Source: Cercopithifilaria johnstoni
Taxonomy: Eukaryota; Nematoda; Chromadorea; Rhabditida; Onchocercidae
Direction of reading: 5' to 3'
NCBI GenBank assembly: GCA_916381525.1
Contig: CAKAEH010000778.1
Coordinates: 62,001-126,000 of the forward strand
Length of the DNA stretch: 64,000 nt
A program made the position numbers and the translations under genes. The notes beneath the pieces were generated by a model. That model did no database searches. It was not told where the DNA came from and was given only the letters and a program-made list of their open reading frames with translations. Below, piece by piece: positions 12,030-23,972 of the stretch; the first letter of the stretch is position 1; each line of letters begins with the position of its first letter.

Positions 12030-15000
12030 TGCTGCCCGGGACTGAGCCGTTTCGAGAAAAGCGGAGACTGCTGTTTTGATACCTTTCGGGGTGGAGATTC
12101 TTTGGTGGAAATCGCTTTAATCGCAGTGGCTTGAACCGGGCAAAAGTCGTAACAAGGTTTCTGTAGGTATATATATAAATAAGAGCTTGAATGATATAAT
12201 TAATTACGAATAATATAAATATATATATATATAAATTTTCATAAATAAGAATAAGCTTAAGAGCTTTACTATCTGTTGGGAAATTTTAAAACTGCAATAT
12301 CTATATCTGTAAAAAAATTAAGGTGTTATTATCTCTTTATCATTTTATATAAAAAGTAAAAACTAATTGCCTTCTTTCTCTCTCTCTCTCCCTCTCCTAT
12401 TTAATAGCTACTTTGTATGTCTACTAATTAAAATTCTGTTCATTATTTATGAATATTTTAATAATAATTATATACCTACACATAATTATATTCCTACACA
12501 TATCACTTCTTCATTACTTGTGAAATTTTAATTTGTTTACTTTGAATTGTTTTAATTTTCGCATTTTATATAAAGTTATTATTGATCCAACTAAAGTTTT
12601 GTTAGAGAGAAAAAGTGAAATTTTTTATGAACAAATTAATAAATTGAAAAAATTTAAACAAACAGCAATAACGGATTCTGGTGCACTGTAACGTAATTGA
12701 GCATGATGAAGATGTCCACGTGGTGATGCTATTTTGATCCGTTCATGCTGATCAATCAATATGCATTGAGGTGATAAATGTCCATGAACAATTTGTCTTT
12801 GCTCCAAATATTTCATCCCGCTAACTATTTCCATCATTAATTGCAACATATTTAAATAGCTGGAAAATAATGTGAGTAAAATGATGGGATATAAATTTGA
12901 ATAATAGTTAAGTATATGATTGGAAAAGCTGACAAGAAATTACTGGCAAAAGGCTTTTTTTTTTAATTAAAGAATGTTAGAAATGAGCGATAATTCAAAC
13001 TTGGCCTTAGGCTTATGAGCCAAATATTGTCGTATATTCCCGTATAGCGCTAATTCAAGATACATTGTTGAATTATTATCAATACCATAAAGCTATAAAT
13101 TTGATTTCAATTAATAACATCAATTGATCATTCATTTAAATTAAAATTTATACCACTTTAGAAATTGTCTTCGACATCTCTGCAAGTGACAGAAAGTGCG
13201 ACATCTTATTGAAAACTTCAACAATCAAGCTATCTTTAGCCAGCTAAAGCACCAGCAAAGGTCAAATCATTGAATGGGTTACAAAACAGTCTCTTTTTTT
13301 TAGTATTCGTCGTAAGAAACTTTTCAATGCTAACCTTAATGAGATTCTCATGGTCAATTTTCGATAATATTTTCACTTCGTCATTAAAGACACTCCTAAA
13401 ATTTCAGGAAAAAATAATGAAAGAATATTAAAATAATTTAATTAGTGCTAATAATTAATTTATTATCACTCTATAGGCTTTTCTTTAGCAACACTTTATT
13501 TTTGTTGTATTAGAGAATTTTGAAAAAAGAAAATTTTTTAAATTGAAAATGGTTGAAAGTATCTATCTATTCATCTTTAAGATCTGAATAAAATAGAATA
13601 AGCTTTTCATATTCTTGAAAATACAATTAAAGTTTTATTTTTCCTTCTTTTATTCATTTGCAAATTTCATATTGGTATGAGCTGGCGCTTATTGGTATTA
13701 AATTTACGCTCATTTCAAATGTTCGAGCAAAATACAATGTCCTTCTGTACTGTCGCAAATAAAGGCATACTTTTGTTTTGAATAGGCTTTTCACTCTCGG
13801 CCATCTACCATTTTCATTTTCAAAACTTATTAACCAAAAATAAGGAACAATTCTTTTCGTAATTTATCATTAAATATTAATTTAAATGATTACATTGTTT
13901 GCTTATTCCTATCTGTTATTATTTTAGCAGCATAATTATTGCCATCAATGAAGCATGATCGAATCACTGTAAACCTTCCACGGCCTAATTCAGAACCCAA
14001 TACAACCTGATCCACATGAAATATTTCAATTCGTCGTCTTATCTTCCTATAAAATTTATATTTCTCCGGAAGATTAAAAATTTTTGAAATAAAATTTATG
14101 ATTTCTTTTTGCTAAATAATAAAAAAGAATATTGAAATAGAAAATTTTAAAGAAGAACTACTAAACATACCGATCGGAAATTTGAACAGCTACAGTAGCA
14201 TAATGCAAGCTGTCACCATTGCTGCTAATTCTGAAAAATATTTGATCTTCAAGTCAATTAAAAGTTAATAAGTAATTGAATTTGATGCAATCCTTCAAAT
14301 GGAATTAAATTGATTGTGTATTATTTCTATTTTTATTTATTTGTTTCATTAATTCTTTTTAATTTATTTAATTATTCATATTTATTTATTTTAAATTTTC
14401 CATTTAAATGTCTTTTTCTTTTTCCATTTTTCATTATTTTTCAATTTATCGATTTCTTAGTTAACTTCTTCATTTCATATGTAGTTGGAAAGGAAAGTTT
14501 TTTGTCTTAACTCAAGTAAAAATAAAATTACTTTTTTGGCCTTATTTGATCATCCCTTGAACTCCGTACACTGGGAATAACAGGTAATACAGGAATTTTA
14601 GGTATCAGTAATGGTTCAATTATTGATTCATTGTTACCGTATTTATCTGCAAATTTTTTTTTAATTACTCGTTATAGATATTTGTAATAATACATAATTT
14701 TCAATGTATAAAATGATTGATATATTTAAATTGAAAGCTAATTTATTTCCCTTCAGCTAATTACTTGACAGTCTATTAACTTTTTAAAGAATTATTTGCA
14801 ATATAATAAATATTATCGCTACAGCATTTCTCTCAATAAAACCTAGCATATAAAACTTGATAGAATTATGAATTGACCTCTGAAAAGAGGCTTCAAATGT
14901 TGATATTCTATTTAATTTATCCTTTATCTTTCCATTAGATAAACTATATGTTACAATTAATTGAATTGAATCAAATTAGCGGTGAATTTACCTGAAGGTG

Positions 15001-18000
15001 GAGGTGGAAAATGAAAATCAGACCATGATGGTGATTTCTTGGCTCGTTTACCTACAGTTGCCAATTTCCTATAAATTATTAACAATATTAATTTATGACA
15101 AATTAAACTTGAACTTGCTAATTATATGTATGCTATACAAATAGCTGAATTTTAGTTATATTAGTTGTCAGGGCACATCTAATTTAAAGATTTTAAACAA
15201 TTAAGTTTTTTAAAATTCATTAATTATCATAAAGATGATACAGTCTATCTTCCAATACTTTCAAATTCATTTTTTTATTATGAATAATACTGAGAATGCG
15301 AAATAGACAGAAGTAAATTTTACAAAATGAAACCAACTTTTCATCAGTGTAGAAACTCTTAGTTTGAATCTGATGATAATCGATATCATTTGCATCACAG
15401 AAATTTGTGCAAAAACCTTTTTCACCCAAACTTGTCACCATAATTTTTGCTCTTCCACCATTATAATTTTTTTGATTTGGTTCTCGGCGTCGTGAAATTA
15501 GAATTCCGCACAAAACACAACTTATCAGTAGGAATAAAATTATCAAACCTACAAGAAATAATGATAATGGAATTTTAATATTTGGATATTTTTTAAAATT
15601 AATTCACTCTTAGATATATAGCTTATCAAAGCGATAATTAACTCAAAAGATTTTATATCATAATCTTCATGATATGAAATCTTTTGAGTTAATTATATCA
15701 TAAATTTTGATTTACAAATAAATCTTGGATATCATTAATCAATATTCGTATAAACATTGATGGAATAATCATTTCTAATATGGAAATTCTGCATGATACA
15801 GCGTTAGTGGCAATATATTCTAACGTATCAATAAATTTACTGCATCCTAAGCTTCCAATTAGGCACTGTAATCTGAAGTACTTACCAATGAAATAAATAA
15901 CCGGAAATATGCCAATTGATTCTTCGACTATTGTTGGTGAAGTTGCATTGAACATGCCTGAAGCTTACTTCCAATATCAAAATTAATTAAATCGTAGTTT
16001 AGCTTTAAAAGAAAACTGTTAAAAAATTTTAAGTGCACGCAAACTGTTGTCAACAACCATTTATAAACATGCAATTAAGAAATTTAATTTGTAAAATGCA
16101 AATGACTGAAGCATAGATCAAACTTATAATCACTCTTAACTTTTTTAGAAATAAAGGTGTTGGAAAAGTTATTAGAAAAGTTGAAGAAATCATGCAATTA
16201 GCAAAAACTTTGCAATTAGCTTTCTTCGATTACTGCTCCTTTGAAATTATAATCGAAAGAAATTTCAAAAAAATTTTTAGATTATTTTTTGAAAAAATTT
16301 TTAGATTTTCAAGCTTCCCTAATTTAAAACAATTTTTGGGCAAATAACATTGAACATCTGCTGCTTATGCGATTTTTCGTTTTACCAAAAAACAACTGTC
16401 ATTTAGATATAGTGCGGAAAAATGGCAATAGCGTTAGATCGAAATATTTTGAACTTAGCATAACTTAGCTACCTAATATATATTAATTTCACGATCATTT
16501 TTCTCCTAGTTACTGTAAGTTTTCATTTTTAATTCATTATAATTTCAAATATTTCACGTCTGGTAGCTTTCGTTGCATGCAATCTTCAACAATTATCTTT
16601 TGTTTATCACTAATTACTAATCCTTTTTCGCATGCTATCTGTTAGTTATCGCCATTTGATTTGTAATATTTCGAATTACTGCATTTTCAATTAGATATTG
16701 AAATAAAGTTAATGCAGAAGATTTAATCCAATCAATTTTTCCTTATTCAAAAAGCATTTCGAAAATTGAATTAGTCAGAAATTTTAAAACACGTTTTAAT
16801 TTAATAAACTGTCTTCTATTAAAAATAATAAAATAGAAGAGAAAAAGAAGACAGTGAGATAAAAATATTTTAAGTGAAAAAGAAAATGAGGGAGATATTT
16901 CCAAACCGGATACGGAACTGGTGATGATAGCAGCAGTGGTGACGGTGATGGTTGTAAGAATTCTCGTCGATACAGTTGCTTTTCTAACGCTGCCTAAAGT
17001 AATTTCCCTCAAAAATTTTCTTTATTTCTTATCCCAAAATTTATTTTGTTGTTTCCTTCAAAAATTATTTCATCAATTTGAATAACGCAATAAGTTGCGA
17101 ATAATAATGCAAAGATTCGCGGAAGTAGTAATAGTAAGTAACTAAACTATACGTACCTAAGTAGTTACTATGTAAGTTTAATTAAACAAAGCTTGTGCTT
17201 TATCGATTCTATTCTGAGAGTTATTAAAATTAAATTTTTGAATGAAAAATTAATTATAATCTTAAAAACATAAAGAATTTCAAATAAGTTTTATCAAACT
17301 TTTAGTTTAAAAAAACAGCAATATTTAAACGATTAAATGAATTGATAAATAAAATAATTAATAAATTAATTAAATTCATTTACTGAAAATTTGCATTTTA
17401 TAAGCGTTTGAAAAAGCAACGAATGTAACGATCGCCACAAACAATTATTTAAAAATAAAATTATTGAAAAAATAAAAACATAAGCAAATCAATCAGCAAA
17501 GTATATTTTCTACTGAACAATTAGAATAAGCAAACTTAAATTTAAAAGATTAAATTCAACTTTTGAAAACAAAAAGAAATTTTAAATTAAACTTACTTGA
17601 TGCGAAATATATTTCAGATAGAAATAGCCATTGCTCCTTGAAATTAAGTTTTATTTTCAACGCTTGACCTGTTGCATTATGGAGCGGTATTCGTACTGGC
17701 ATATTTCGCGCTGCATCCAATGGTCTTCTCTGACAACAAAAACAATAAACTAATTAAATGATTTTGCAATAAAAAAAATGCCGCAAAAAGTTTCTTTTGA
17801 AATTTTCAAATAAATTAGTGAAGCATTTTACTTGTATGAATGAAATTTGTGAAGCGAGCGCAAATTTTTTGCCATTAGTGCTAAAAAATACTTCCGTCGT
17901 TCGTAACGATGTTCCATAGGTCCAAATTTCGAGATGTATAAATTTTCGAATGTCGGAAAATTCAAAAACAATTTCCACCGAACCATCTGAATTTAAAAAG

Positions 18001-21000
18001 ACTTACGAGTCATTTTCATATATATGGGTATGTGTGTATGTATGTTATTGTGCTGTCCGTATATATAATGTATACGGACAACAAATTATTTACAGGTATA
18101 TTTCAGGATTTTCTGTAAATTTGATATCGAAGAATATCGCAAGTGGCAGACAAGTAATATTTACTTGTGAAGCATTCAGTGATTTCTGATATTTTTGGAA
18201 AAATTTTCCTGTTAAAAGATAATTAGCAATTATCAATGCGTTGATCTTCATTATTAAATCATATAAAAATTCTACATAGTAATTTTTACTGGTTATCAGT
18301 TGATTCCAACCAATCCATGCCGATATTATATTACTGCTACCGGTAATATCATCTAATGGATTTGTTGTGGCAATGATACCATCTGTGAGCAGTCCTAAAC
18401 CCCTGAAATTCAAATAATTGCTTAAATACAGAAAATAAAATAGTAAGTCTAAAGATTGAAAATAATTTGGATAATTAAAAAATAAAATTTATGATTCAAC
18501 AATTGCAGGATAATCAATATTTTCATTTATTCAACCATCGTTCATTATTTCTTCAAACTTAGATCAAACTAATTAGTGAATATCTAACAGAATAAATCAT
18601 ATAGCTAATTAATCGATGCATTGCTATATGATAATTTTAATTCATTCAAAAGATTTCATTATTCTAGATAAAACGGAATTACGAAACAGAATAAATTAGA
18701 TTATCTTAAATATCTTAAAATTGTCTTAAAGATTATCTTAAAATAGATTTTCCTGAATGCAACTGATTGCTTATCATCTTCGACCAAAGATAATAAGCAT
18801 TCAATTACATTCAGGAAAATTAAATTTCCCACTTCTAGCTAATTAAATTTTCTATTTTCTCAAATGAAAATAAAATTTGAAATAACTCAGAAAACTTAGC
18901 ACTTATTTTTGATTTCTTTATGAAATATCTTTTACCATAATTAAAATGCTAATAAATGAATAAATTTTTTAATGAAATGAGCTGTCTGAGATTCAAATTT
19001 ATTATTTTCATTGCATACAGTCAGCCCTTACCCCTGAGGGCATTTCCTAAAATTTCTAAAGCTGGTACTTGACAAAATGGCAATATTATTAGGAACGGCT
19101 ATATATTCAGCAAAAATTTCAACGCTTTTTTTTCATCCAAAAAATATTAAAGTGATAAGAAAAAATTTCCGATACTTACTTTTTATTATTTGTGAAATGA
19201 CTAAGCATATTTGATTTCTCAAAAATCTTATCACGAAAATCATAACTGTCAATTCTGGAGCCATCGTTATTCATCGAATAAAACATTAAAGCATCTGTAA
19301 ATGTGTCATATAATTTTTTAATTTTTTTCTTAAAACATATTCCAATTATCATTCTGTTCAAAAAATCCGATTTAAGAACATTTTCCGGTTTCCTGAAGAA
19401 TACCGGAAGGAAATGGAAATAATATTCTTAAGTTGTAAGAAAAAAGTTGAATTTTCCAAGTAAACTTAGAAAATCGAATAAAAACTTGAAGCTTCTATCT
19501 GTAATAAACTTAATTATCTCTTTTTTAAAAATTAATCTTTCCTTAAAAAATTACAAAAATAAAAGAAAATTTGATTAAAATAAGAAGATGAAAAATAGGA
19601 ACAAATAAATACATGAAACTGACCATTATATGGACAACCGTAAAATTCCACTCTAAGACACATTGTCCTTGCATGTGTTGAATAAGGTACAATTCGAATC
19701 CGTGAGGCAACGATCGATGGATTCAAATCCCGTCGTACAGCAGTTGCCGTATCTTCATTTCCATCTAGCACCTCAATTAAGGTTCTATTGTGATACTTTA
19801 TCCATGAACTGTTCAACCGTAAGTATTCGATCGTATAATGTGTCGTATATTCTCGACCTGTTCCATTCCCGTAACGACCTTGTGTTTCAATTCCTGTGAT
19901 CACATATACTTGCTCGAAATCCACCTGTAACCTCCAATAAATTATAATAGTAAGATTGTTTTCACATTACACTAAATGCTGAAAAATCTGCAAAATAGAA
20001 TTAAAAATAGGAATGATAAAAATAATAACAATATTTATATTCAAAATTATCTCACCGTTAGTTTCACTATTAACTAAATTGCTAATCACTCAATCTTTAT
20101 TTTCAAACCAATATTTTCCAACTTCTTAAATTGTTCAATATTAATATGTTAATAATAAAGGTATACTTTTCAGGTTATTACAAACTTGTATGCTAATTGA
20201 TTATCATGGAAATATAAAATTTTTGGTGGGAATTTTTTAAAATTACTACTAAATACAATGTGACAGCTGTCAGTCATTTCGTAAACCTCAAAAGTAATAA
20301 ATAAATGGCGAAAGATAGTTGAAAGAAATCATTTGATTTAAAATTATAAATCATTTAATTTTTGTGGGATTGAAAAATTTAGTAGACTTAGAAAAAAAAG
20401 GTTAATTTTAATAATGGTATAACATTCACATCTGTCATTAAGGGAGGAAATTTTTGATGGATCCTTGTTTAAAATATTACTGTTTAGCTGAAAAAAAAGA
20501 AGAGACAGCTGTTGTAGCCTTGTATTATTACTGTAAATGGTTTAACATTACGACGTATGTTTACATCATTCATTTACTTATTTATCTTATCGAAAAAGTT
20601 GATTTATTATTTTAAAATTGCTTTTGTTTATTTTTAGAAATATAATTTTAAAACTTTTAAAAATACAATAATATAATTTCTTTTCAAACTTTACAATTAG
20701 TATGAATAAATGAAAGTGCTAAACAATCGATGTGTAGCACACCTTTTGATCTCCCTTTGAAATTATTCATAAAGAACAACAAACTTTTCGATGTTTTGAA
20801 TTTTTGTGAAAAACAATTTGATATGATGATTAGTTCACAAAAAGTAAGACACAAACCTCCAAGAATTCATATGAGCCAGCTTTAATTTGTGGTTTTGGGC
20901 ACCATGCGCCAGATGCAAGTTCTTTTCGTATCCTAAAATTATAATGTTTGTTTAAAACTTCATCAAATATCAGTATTATTACTGATTATTACCAATTATT

Positions 21001-21793
21001 ATTTTATTTTATTATTACTATTATTATTACTGTTAATTATTATTATCATTAATTATTACCATTGATAAATTTATTTTGGTCTTGCAAAGCGTAATAATTA
21101 CTATTATTAATTATTATTATTATTATTATTATTATTACTCATGGAACAAAATATTTATTAATGGAAGAGGCGATACAGTAAAGGTCAATTATGCAAATTA
21201 AATGGTCTTGGTAAGACCTAATTTACCTGAGTAATAATTACGGAATTAAATCCGTCGTCCAACATATATTCATATATGCTTAGAAAGTATTGATAAATTT
21301 ATTTTGGTACTTATAAAGCATAATTTAGGCTTTCATATTTGTACATTTACAGTATTGAAGTGTGAATTTATTATTTTGTGAAGTTTAAGACAAAAGCTTG
21401 TCTTAACTCAATTGCTTAATGATAGCTTGCTGAAAGATTCAGTACTGAATTTAGTGTAATATCTTTAATCTTTTAAGTGACAGGGGAAGAATTCTGTAGT
21501 GTAAATGATAAATATAAGATTCAATTAAAGATTCTAAGAGTCAGCTGTAAACAACAAAGTGAAGATAGTTGAGGTCATGATTAAAGCTTCCCGTCAAATG
21601 TGACCTTAATACCTGTTAGCTGATGAATTCCAATCGGAATATTCTAAAGTGTTCTGTTTATCATCAATCATAACTAATTTACACCTGGCATTTTGTGGTC
21701 CGACACTAATCATATCAAAACTACTGGAAGCAGACAGTTGTGAATCCGCAATTTCACCACTTTCCATACCAAGTGCGCTGATTCGGCATTCTG
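10330..21793 (-). CDS. discoidin-domain receptor with degenerate kinase domain (5' exon missing)
   Basis: Nineteen minus-strand exons join in a single consistent frame: 21793-21613, 20932-20857, 19924-19624, 19294-19180, 18402-18290, 17986-17832, 17729-17597, 16993-16907, 15957-15886, 15548-15338, 15068-14992, 14646-14532, 14230-14171, 14046-13894, 13395-13335, 13092-13001, 12859-12664, 11792-11646 and 10488-10330 (stop TAG). They give about 834 residues, against 855-913 for human DDRs. Order: F5/8-type discoidin domain, DDR-specific discoidin-like domain (WLFLSEIYF resembles WLLFSEISF), Thr/Ser-rich stalk, one transmembrane helix, cytoplasmic juxtamembrane region with PPPP and HYATV, and a tyrosine-kinase-like domain. 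DDRs are collagen receptors; that role is from the family. The signal-peptide exon upstream of 21793 was not found. HRD reads HGH and DFG reads SPR, so catalysis is unlikely. Confidence 0.9.
11886..11893. repeat. left 8-bp direct repeat (putative target-site duplication)
   Basis: TAATATAA directly abuts the left inverted repeat and is identical to 12211-12218 on the right. Its low complexity leaves some chance of coincidence. Confidence 0.5.
11894..12210. mobile_element. TIR-flanked element (MITE/foldback-like) containing an 18S rRNA fragment
   Basis: The segment lies in the DDR intron between exons 12859-12664 and 11792-11646. Its ends are inverted repeats: 11894-11933 against 12171-12210, about 36 of 40 positions matching, sharing the non-trivial core GAGCTTGAAT. 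Immediately outside lie identical 8-bp direct repeats TAATATAA at 11886-11893 and 12211-12218, the pattern of a target-site duplication (8 bp is typical of hAT elements). The interior is almost entirely the rRNA fragment at 11949-12168. No transposase is encoded, so the element would be non-autonomous. Because the arms are AT-rich, the exact ends are inferred. Confidence 0.6.
11949..12168 (+). rRNA. 3'-terminal fragment of 18S rRNA, displaced (not an rDNA unit)
   Basis: About 220 bp match the conserved 3' end of eukaryotic small-subunit rRNA: GAGGAATTCCTAGTAAGTG, the universal TTGTACACACCGCCCG decoding-region sequence, and TTGAACCGGGCAAAAGTCGT, stopping at GTAACAAGGTTTCTGTAGGT just before the usual GAACCTGC. 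It sits antisense to the DDR gene in AT-rich intron DNA, with neither the upstream 18S body nor ITS1 attached. It is therefore a dispersed rRNA fragment, not a functional gene. The helix-44 region is nematode-like. Confidence 0.92.
12211..12218. repeat. right 8-bp direct repeat (putative target-site duplication)
   Basis: TAATATAA directly abuts the right inverted repeat and is identical to 11886-11893. Confidence 0.5.
15338..15957 (-). other. transmembrane exon pair of the DDR gene
   Basis: Exon 15957-15886 ends in a hydrophobic run that continues in exon 15548-15338 (FPVIYFIG then LIILFLLISCVLCGILIS), followed by the stop-transfer cluster RRREPNQK. The intron is phase 1 and splits a glycine codon inside the membrane helix. 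Confidence 0.85.
15635..15695. repeat. near-perfect 27-bp inverted repeat (hairpin) in a DDR intron
   Basis: Arms 15635-15661 and 15669-15695 are complementary at 26 of 27 positions around a 7-nt loop. It lies between the two transmembrane exons. The core includes ACTCAAAAGAT and its complement. It could be a small foldback element or a structured intronic RNA. Confidence 0.85.
18747..18820 (-). ncRNA. 34-bp imperfect hairpin in a DDR intron, pre-miRNA-like
   Basis: Arms 18747-18780 and 18787-18820 pair at 30 of 34 positions around a 6-nt loop. Three of the four mismatches are C/A on the plus strand and become G-U wobbles in a minus-strand transcript, which is the DDR sense direction, so the hairpin is more stable in that orientation. 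Size resembles a microRNA precursor or an old foldback element. No known miRNA seed is claimed. Confidence 0.4.
20970..21140. repeat. imperfect ATT trinucleotide repeat tract
   Basis: Dense TTA/ATT repeats, purest near 21105-21137, in the intron between DDR exons 21793-21613 and 20932-20857. Confidence 0.8.
21061..21327. repeat. local direct duplication within a DDR intron
   Basis: A roughly 38-bp segment at 21061-21098 recurs at 21289-21327. The first 20 bases are identical, and the following TTGCAAAGCGTAAT and TTATAAAGCATAAT are diverged. Confidence 0.75.
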
Positions 21794-23947
21794 CTGTAAT
21801 TAAAACATTATATTTGAAATTAAAGTAGCACATAAAAAGTTTAAAATTGAATTTAAATTAATTTCCAATTAATTATGGATAAGTTAATTTGATCTCTAGC
21901 ATTTAGAAAAATAATGAAAACAGCAACAAATTAGTTAAATAAAATGGTGGAAGTTTTTAGAACGTTACAACTTTCAATATAAAATTTAATATAATATTAA
22001 AATTTATTACTAAAAGAATTGAATGAAAAATTTTAGGAATAAATTTCGCTTCCATCTATTAGTTTTATTTCATTTTATTTTGCAAAATTGTTGTTAATTC
22101 GTTTTGTATTCCTTCAATTTATTACTTTAATAGTTTTTTCAATTTCAATTTATTTTTAATTCAATAAATTCAAGAAATGAATTTTATATTCGATTTAGTT
22201 TTAAGTGGAATTTTTTTAAAACTATCTTATCTAACAAAATGTACTTTTTCTGTCATCGAAAAGAAATGAAAAAATGATTAGAAAGATTATCACTGTATGA
22301 AATTTTCCCGCAGAAATATTTGCAAGAAAGGCCAGTATCACTAGTGCCAGTATCACTAATTTCTAGGCCTTAAATATGTTTAATTGAAACAATGCTATAC
22401 GTTAAACCTATTTCAATTAGTAGAAATATAAATTAAACTTTACCGATTTTCCATTCAAGCGAAAAGATGCTCCAATGATAAGCATTAAATGATTTGTTTG
22501 TAAGATTCCATTGCTTTTACGTTTTATTTATTTTGGATGATTATTAGTTGTAATACATGACCTCGAGAGGGTGCGCTATGGAAGCATGATGACTAGAGTA
22601 AAACTGTCATAAGTGAACAACAATTTCTTGCGGACATTTATTTACCTTTTTAGCAAGGACATCTTAGGACAAGGTCAAAGGTTATAATTTATTATATTGT
22701 TGAATTATTTTTGTTTATCACTTTTGAATTTTCATGAAATATTATAATTCTTTTTCATCATGTAAATTTTCTTTATAATTTAAAAGCATGAAACTATTTG
22801 CGTTGATATTTATTTTAGCACTAATTTCATTAAAGAACTAATTTTTGCTCTTATTTAAAGAAGCAGCTTAAATGATATTTCCATATATGCAATGATATTT
22901 TGTAATAAAATAAAATGGTAAAATAGGAAGAAATACACTGAAAAGAAAGTTATAGAACAAATTAAAATTTAATTGATCGTTGATGTTAAAGTTCAAAAAG
23001 AAATTCATTGTTCTAATAATATGAAAATATTCGACATTGTCGAAATTTCAACTTCATTCACTAATATTATCAATTATATCTAACCGTCAAAACCTAAACC
23101 AAAACATTTGATACTCTGCAGTGATAATAAATAAATTATTCTTTCCACGATAGAGAGGATAATTTATTAATTATCATTAATTACTTCTTCCCCATTTTCA
23201 TTATCTTCTAACTTTTAAAGTATTTGTTCTTTTATATTAATATGCATATACATGTTTGTATTAAAACTTCTCAAATTACGGTTTAGTCTGACTATGATGG
23301 AATAAATTTATAGATTGGTGCAGCTGTTATTTAGTGGCGCTTCTTTACTCGGAGAGATTAGCTGCTGACCGACTGACTAAATGATTGACTTAGCGATCAA
23401 ATAATTAACACTTGGTGGTTTTTATGGATTAATGAATAGTTGAAGATATCAGTTAACCACAGACTGTAGTGAATATTTTAGAATTTATTATAATTCAAAA
23501 TAATTTAAATTAGTTCTTAATTAATAAAAATATAATTAATTAAATAAAAAATTAGCATCATTTAGAGGTTAAGAAATTTTAAATTCTATTTTCAAATAAA
23601 AACTGGAATTTAAATTTTGTGGCGGTAAATGTATTATCTTTCTTTATTCGTTCATTGCATTGGTTATCGATCTATTTTCAATGATTAAATCGATTAACAA
23701 ATTGAAATTTCATTACAATTTTGAAAATTGAACTGTTTATTTTAGCTACAGGAAGCATTTTTACCATTTGGTTTTGTTTACATTTGAAGTGTTTGTTGGA
23801 ATAAATTTAAACATATATTCTAAAGTAAACATCGATTAGCACTAAACTATAGGGTTTATCTTCATTAAATATCAACTGGAAGGAAAAAAAAGGAAAGTTC
23901 AAGTATCATTTATTATGCTTCAAAATTACCTCCTTCATTTTCTTTCT

Positions 23948-23972
23948 TCTCCCTCTCTCTCTCTCTCTCTCT
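23948..23972. repeat. CT microsatellite
   Basis: Uninterrupted CT dinucleotides followed by a C-rich run (CCCCCCACC) near 23980. Confidence 0.8.

Larger units (their letters stand above)
10330..14046 (-). other. kinase-like domain of the DDR gene, predicted pseudokinase
   Basis: The glycine loop LGRGRF, the ATP lysine in YAAKII and the helix-C glutamate in DEVKIL are present. The catalytic loop reads HGHLSPQC where kinases have HRDLxxxN, so the catalytic aspartate is His and the metal-binding Asn is Cys. The DFG position reads SPR. The C-lobe SAPE, SDVWSFAITAWEIF and CWQRTPSDRPTF motifs are intact. The substitutions lie in one open exon (12859-12664) with clean splice sites, so they do not look like sequencing noise or a dead gene. 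Confidence 0.85.
19624..21793 (-). other. discoidin (F5/8 type C) domain exons of the DDR gene
   Basis: Exons 21793-21613, 20932-20857 and 19924-19624 encode the collagen-binding discoidin fold. Diagnostic pieces are ALGMESGEIADSQLSASSS at the start, GAWCP in the middle and MCLRVEFYGCPYNG at the end. These align by eye with the human DDR family (ALGM...DS.ISASSS, GAWCP, CLRVELYGC). The conserved cysteines are present. Confidence 0.88.

Noticed and set aside
11937..12134. 65-codon plus-strand open frame
   Set aside because: It lies entirely within the 18S rRNA fragment and is not protein coding.
11894..12210. A genuine rDNA unit or rDNA array edge
   Set aside because: Only the last 220 bp or so of 18S are present, with AT-rich inverted repeats on both sides instead of the 18S body and ITS1.
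13130..13310. GC-richer patch in a DDR intron that might be an extra kinase exon
   Set aside because: Exons 13395-13335 and 13092-13001 join directly in phase and give a continuous kinase sequence (HENLIK then LYGID), leaving no room for an exon.
22440..22490. DDR first exon (MLIIGASFRLNGKS followed by GTAAAG)
   Set aside because: The phase does not match the acceptor at 21794 and the peptide is a poor signal sequence.
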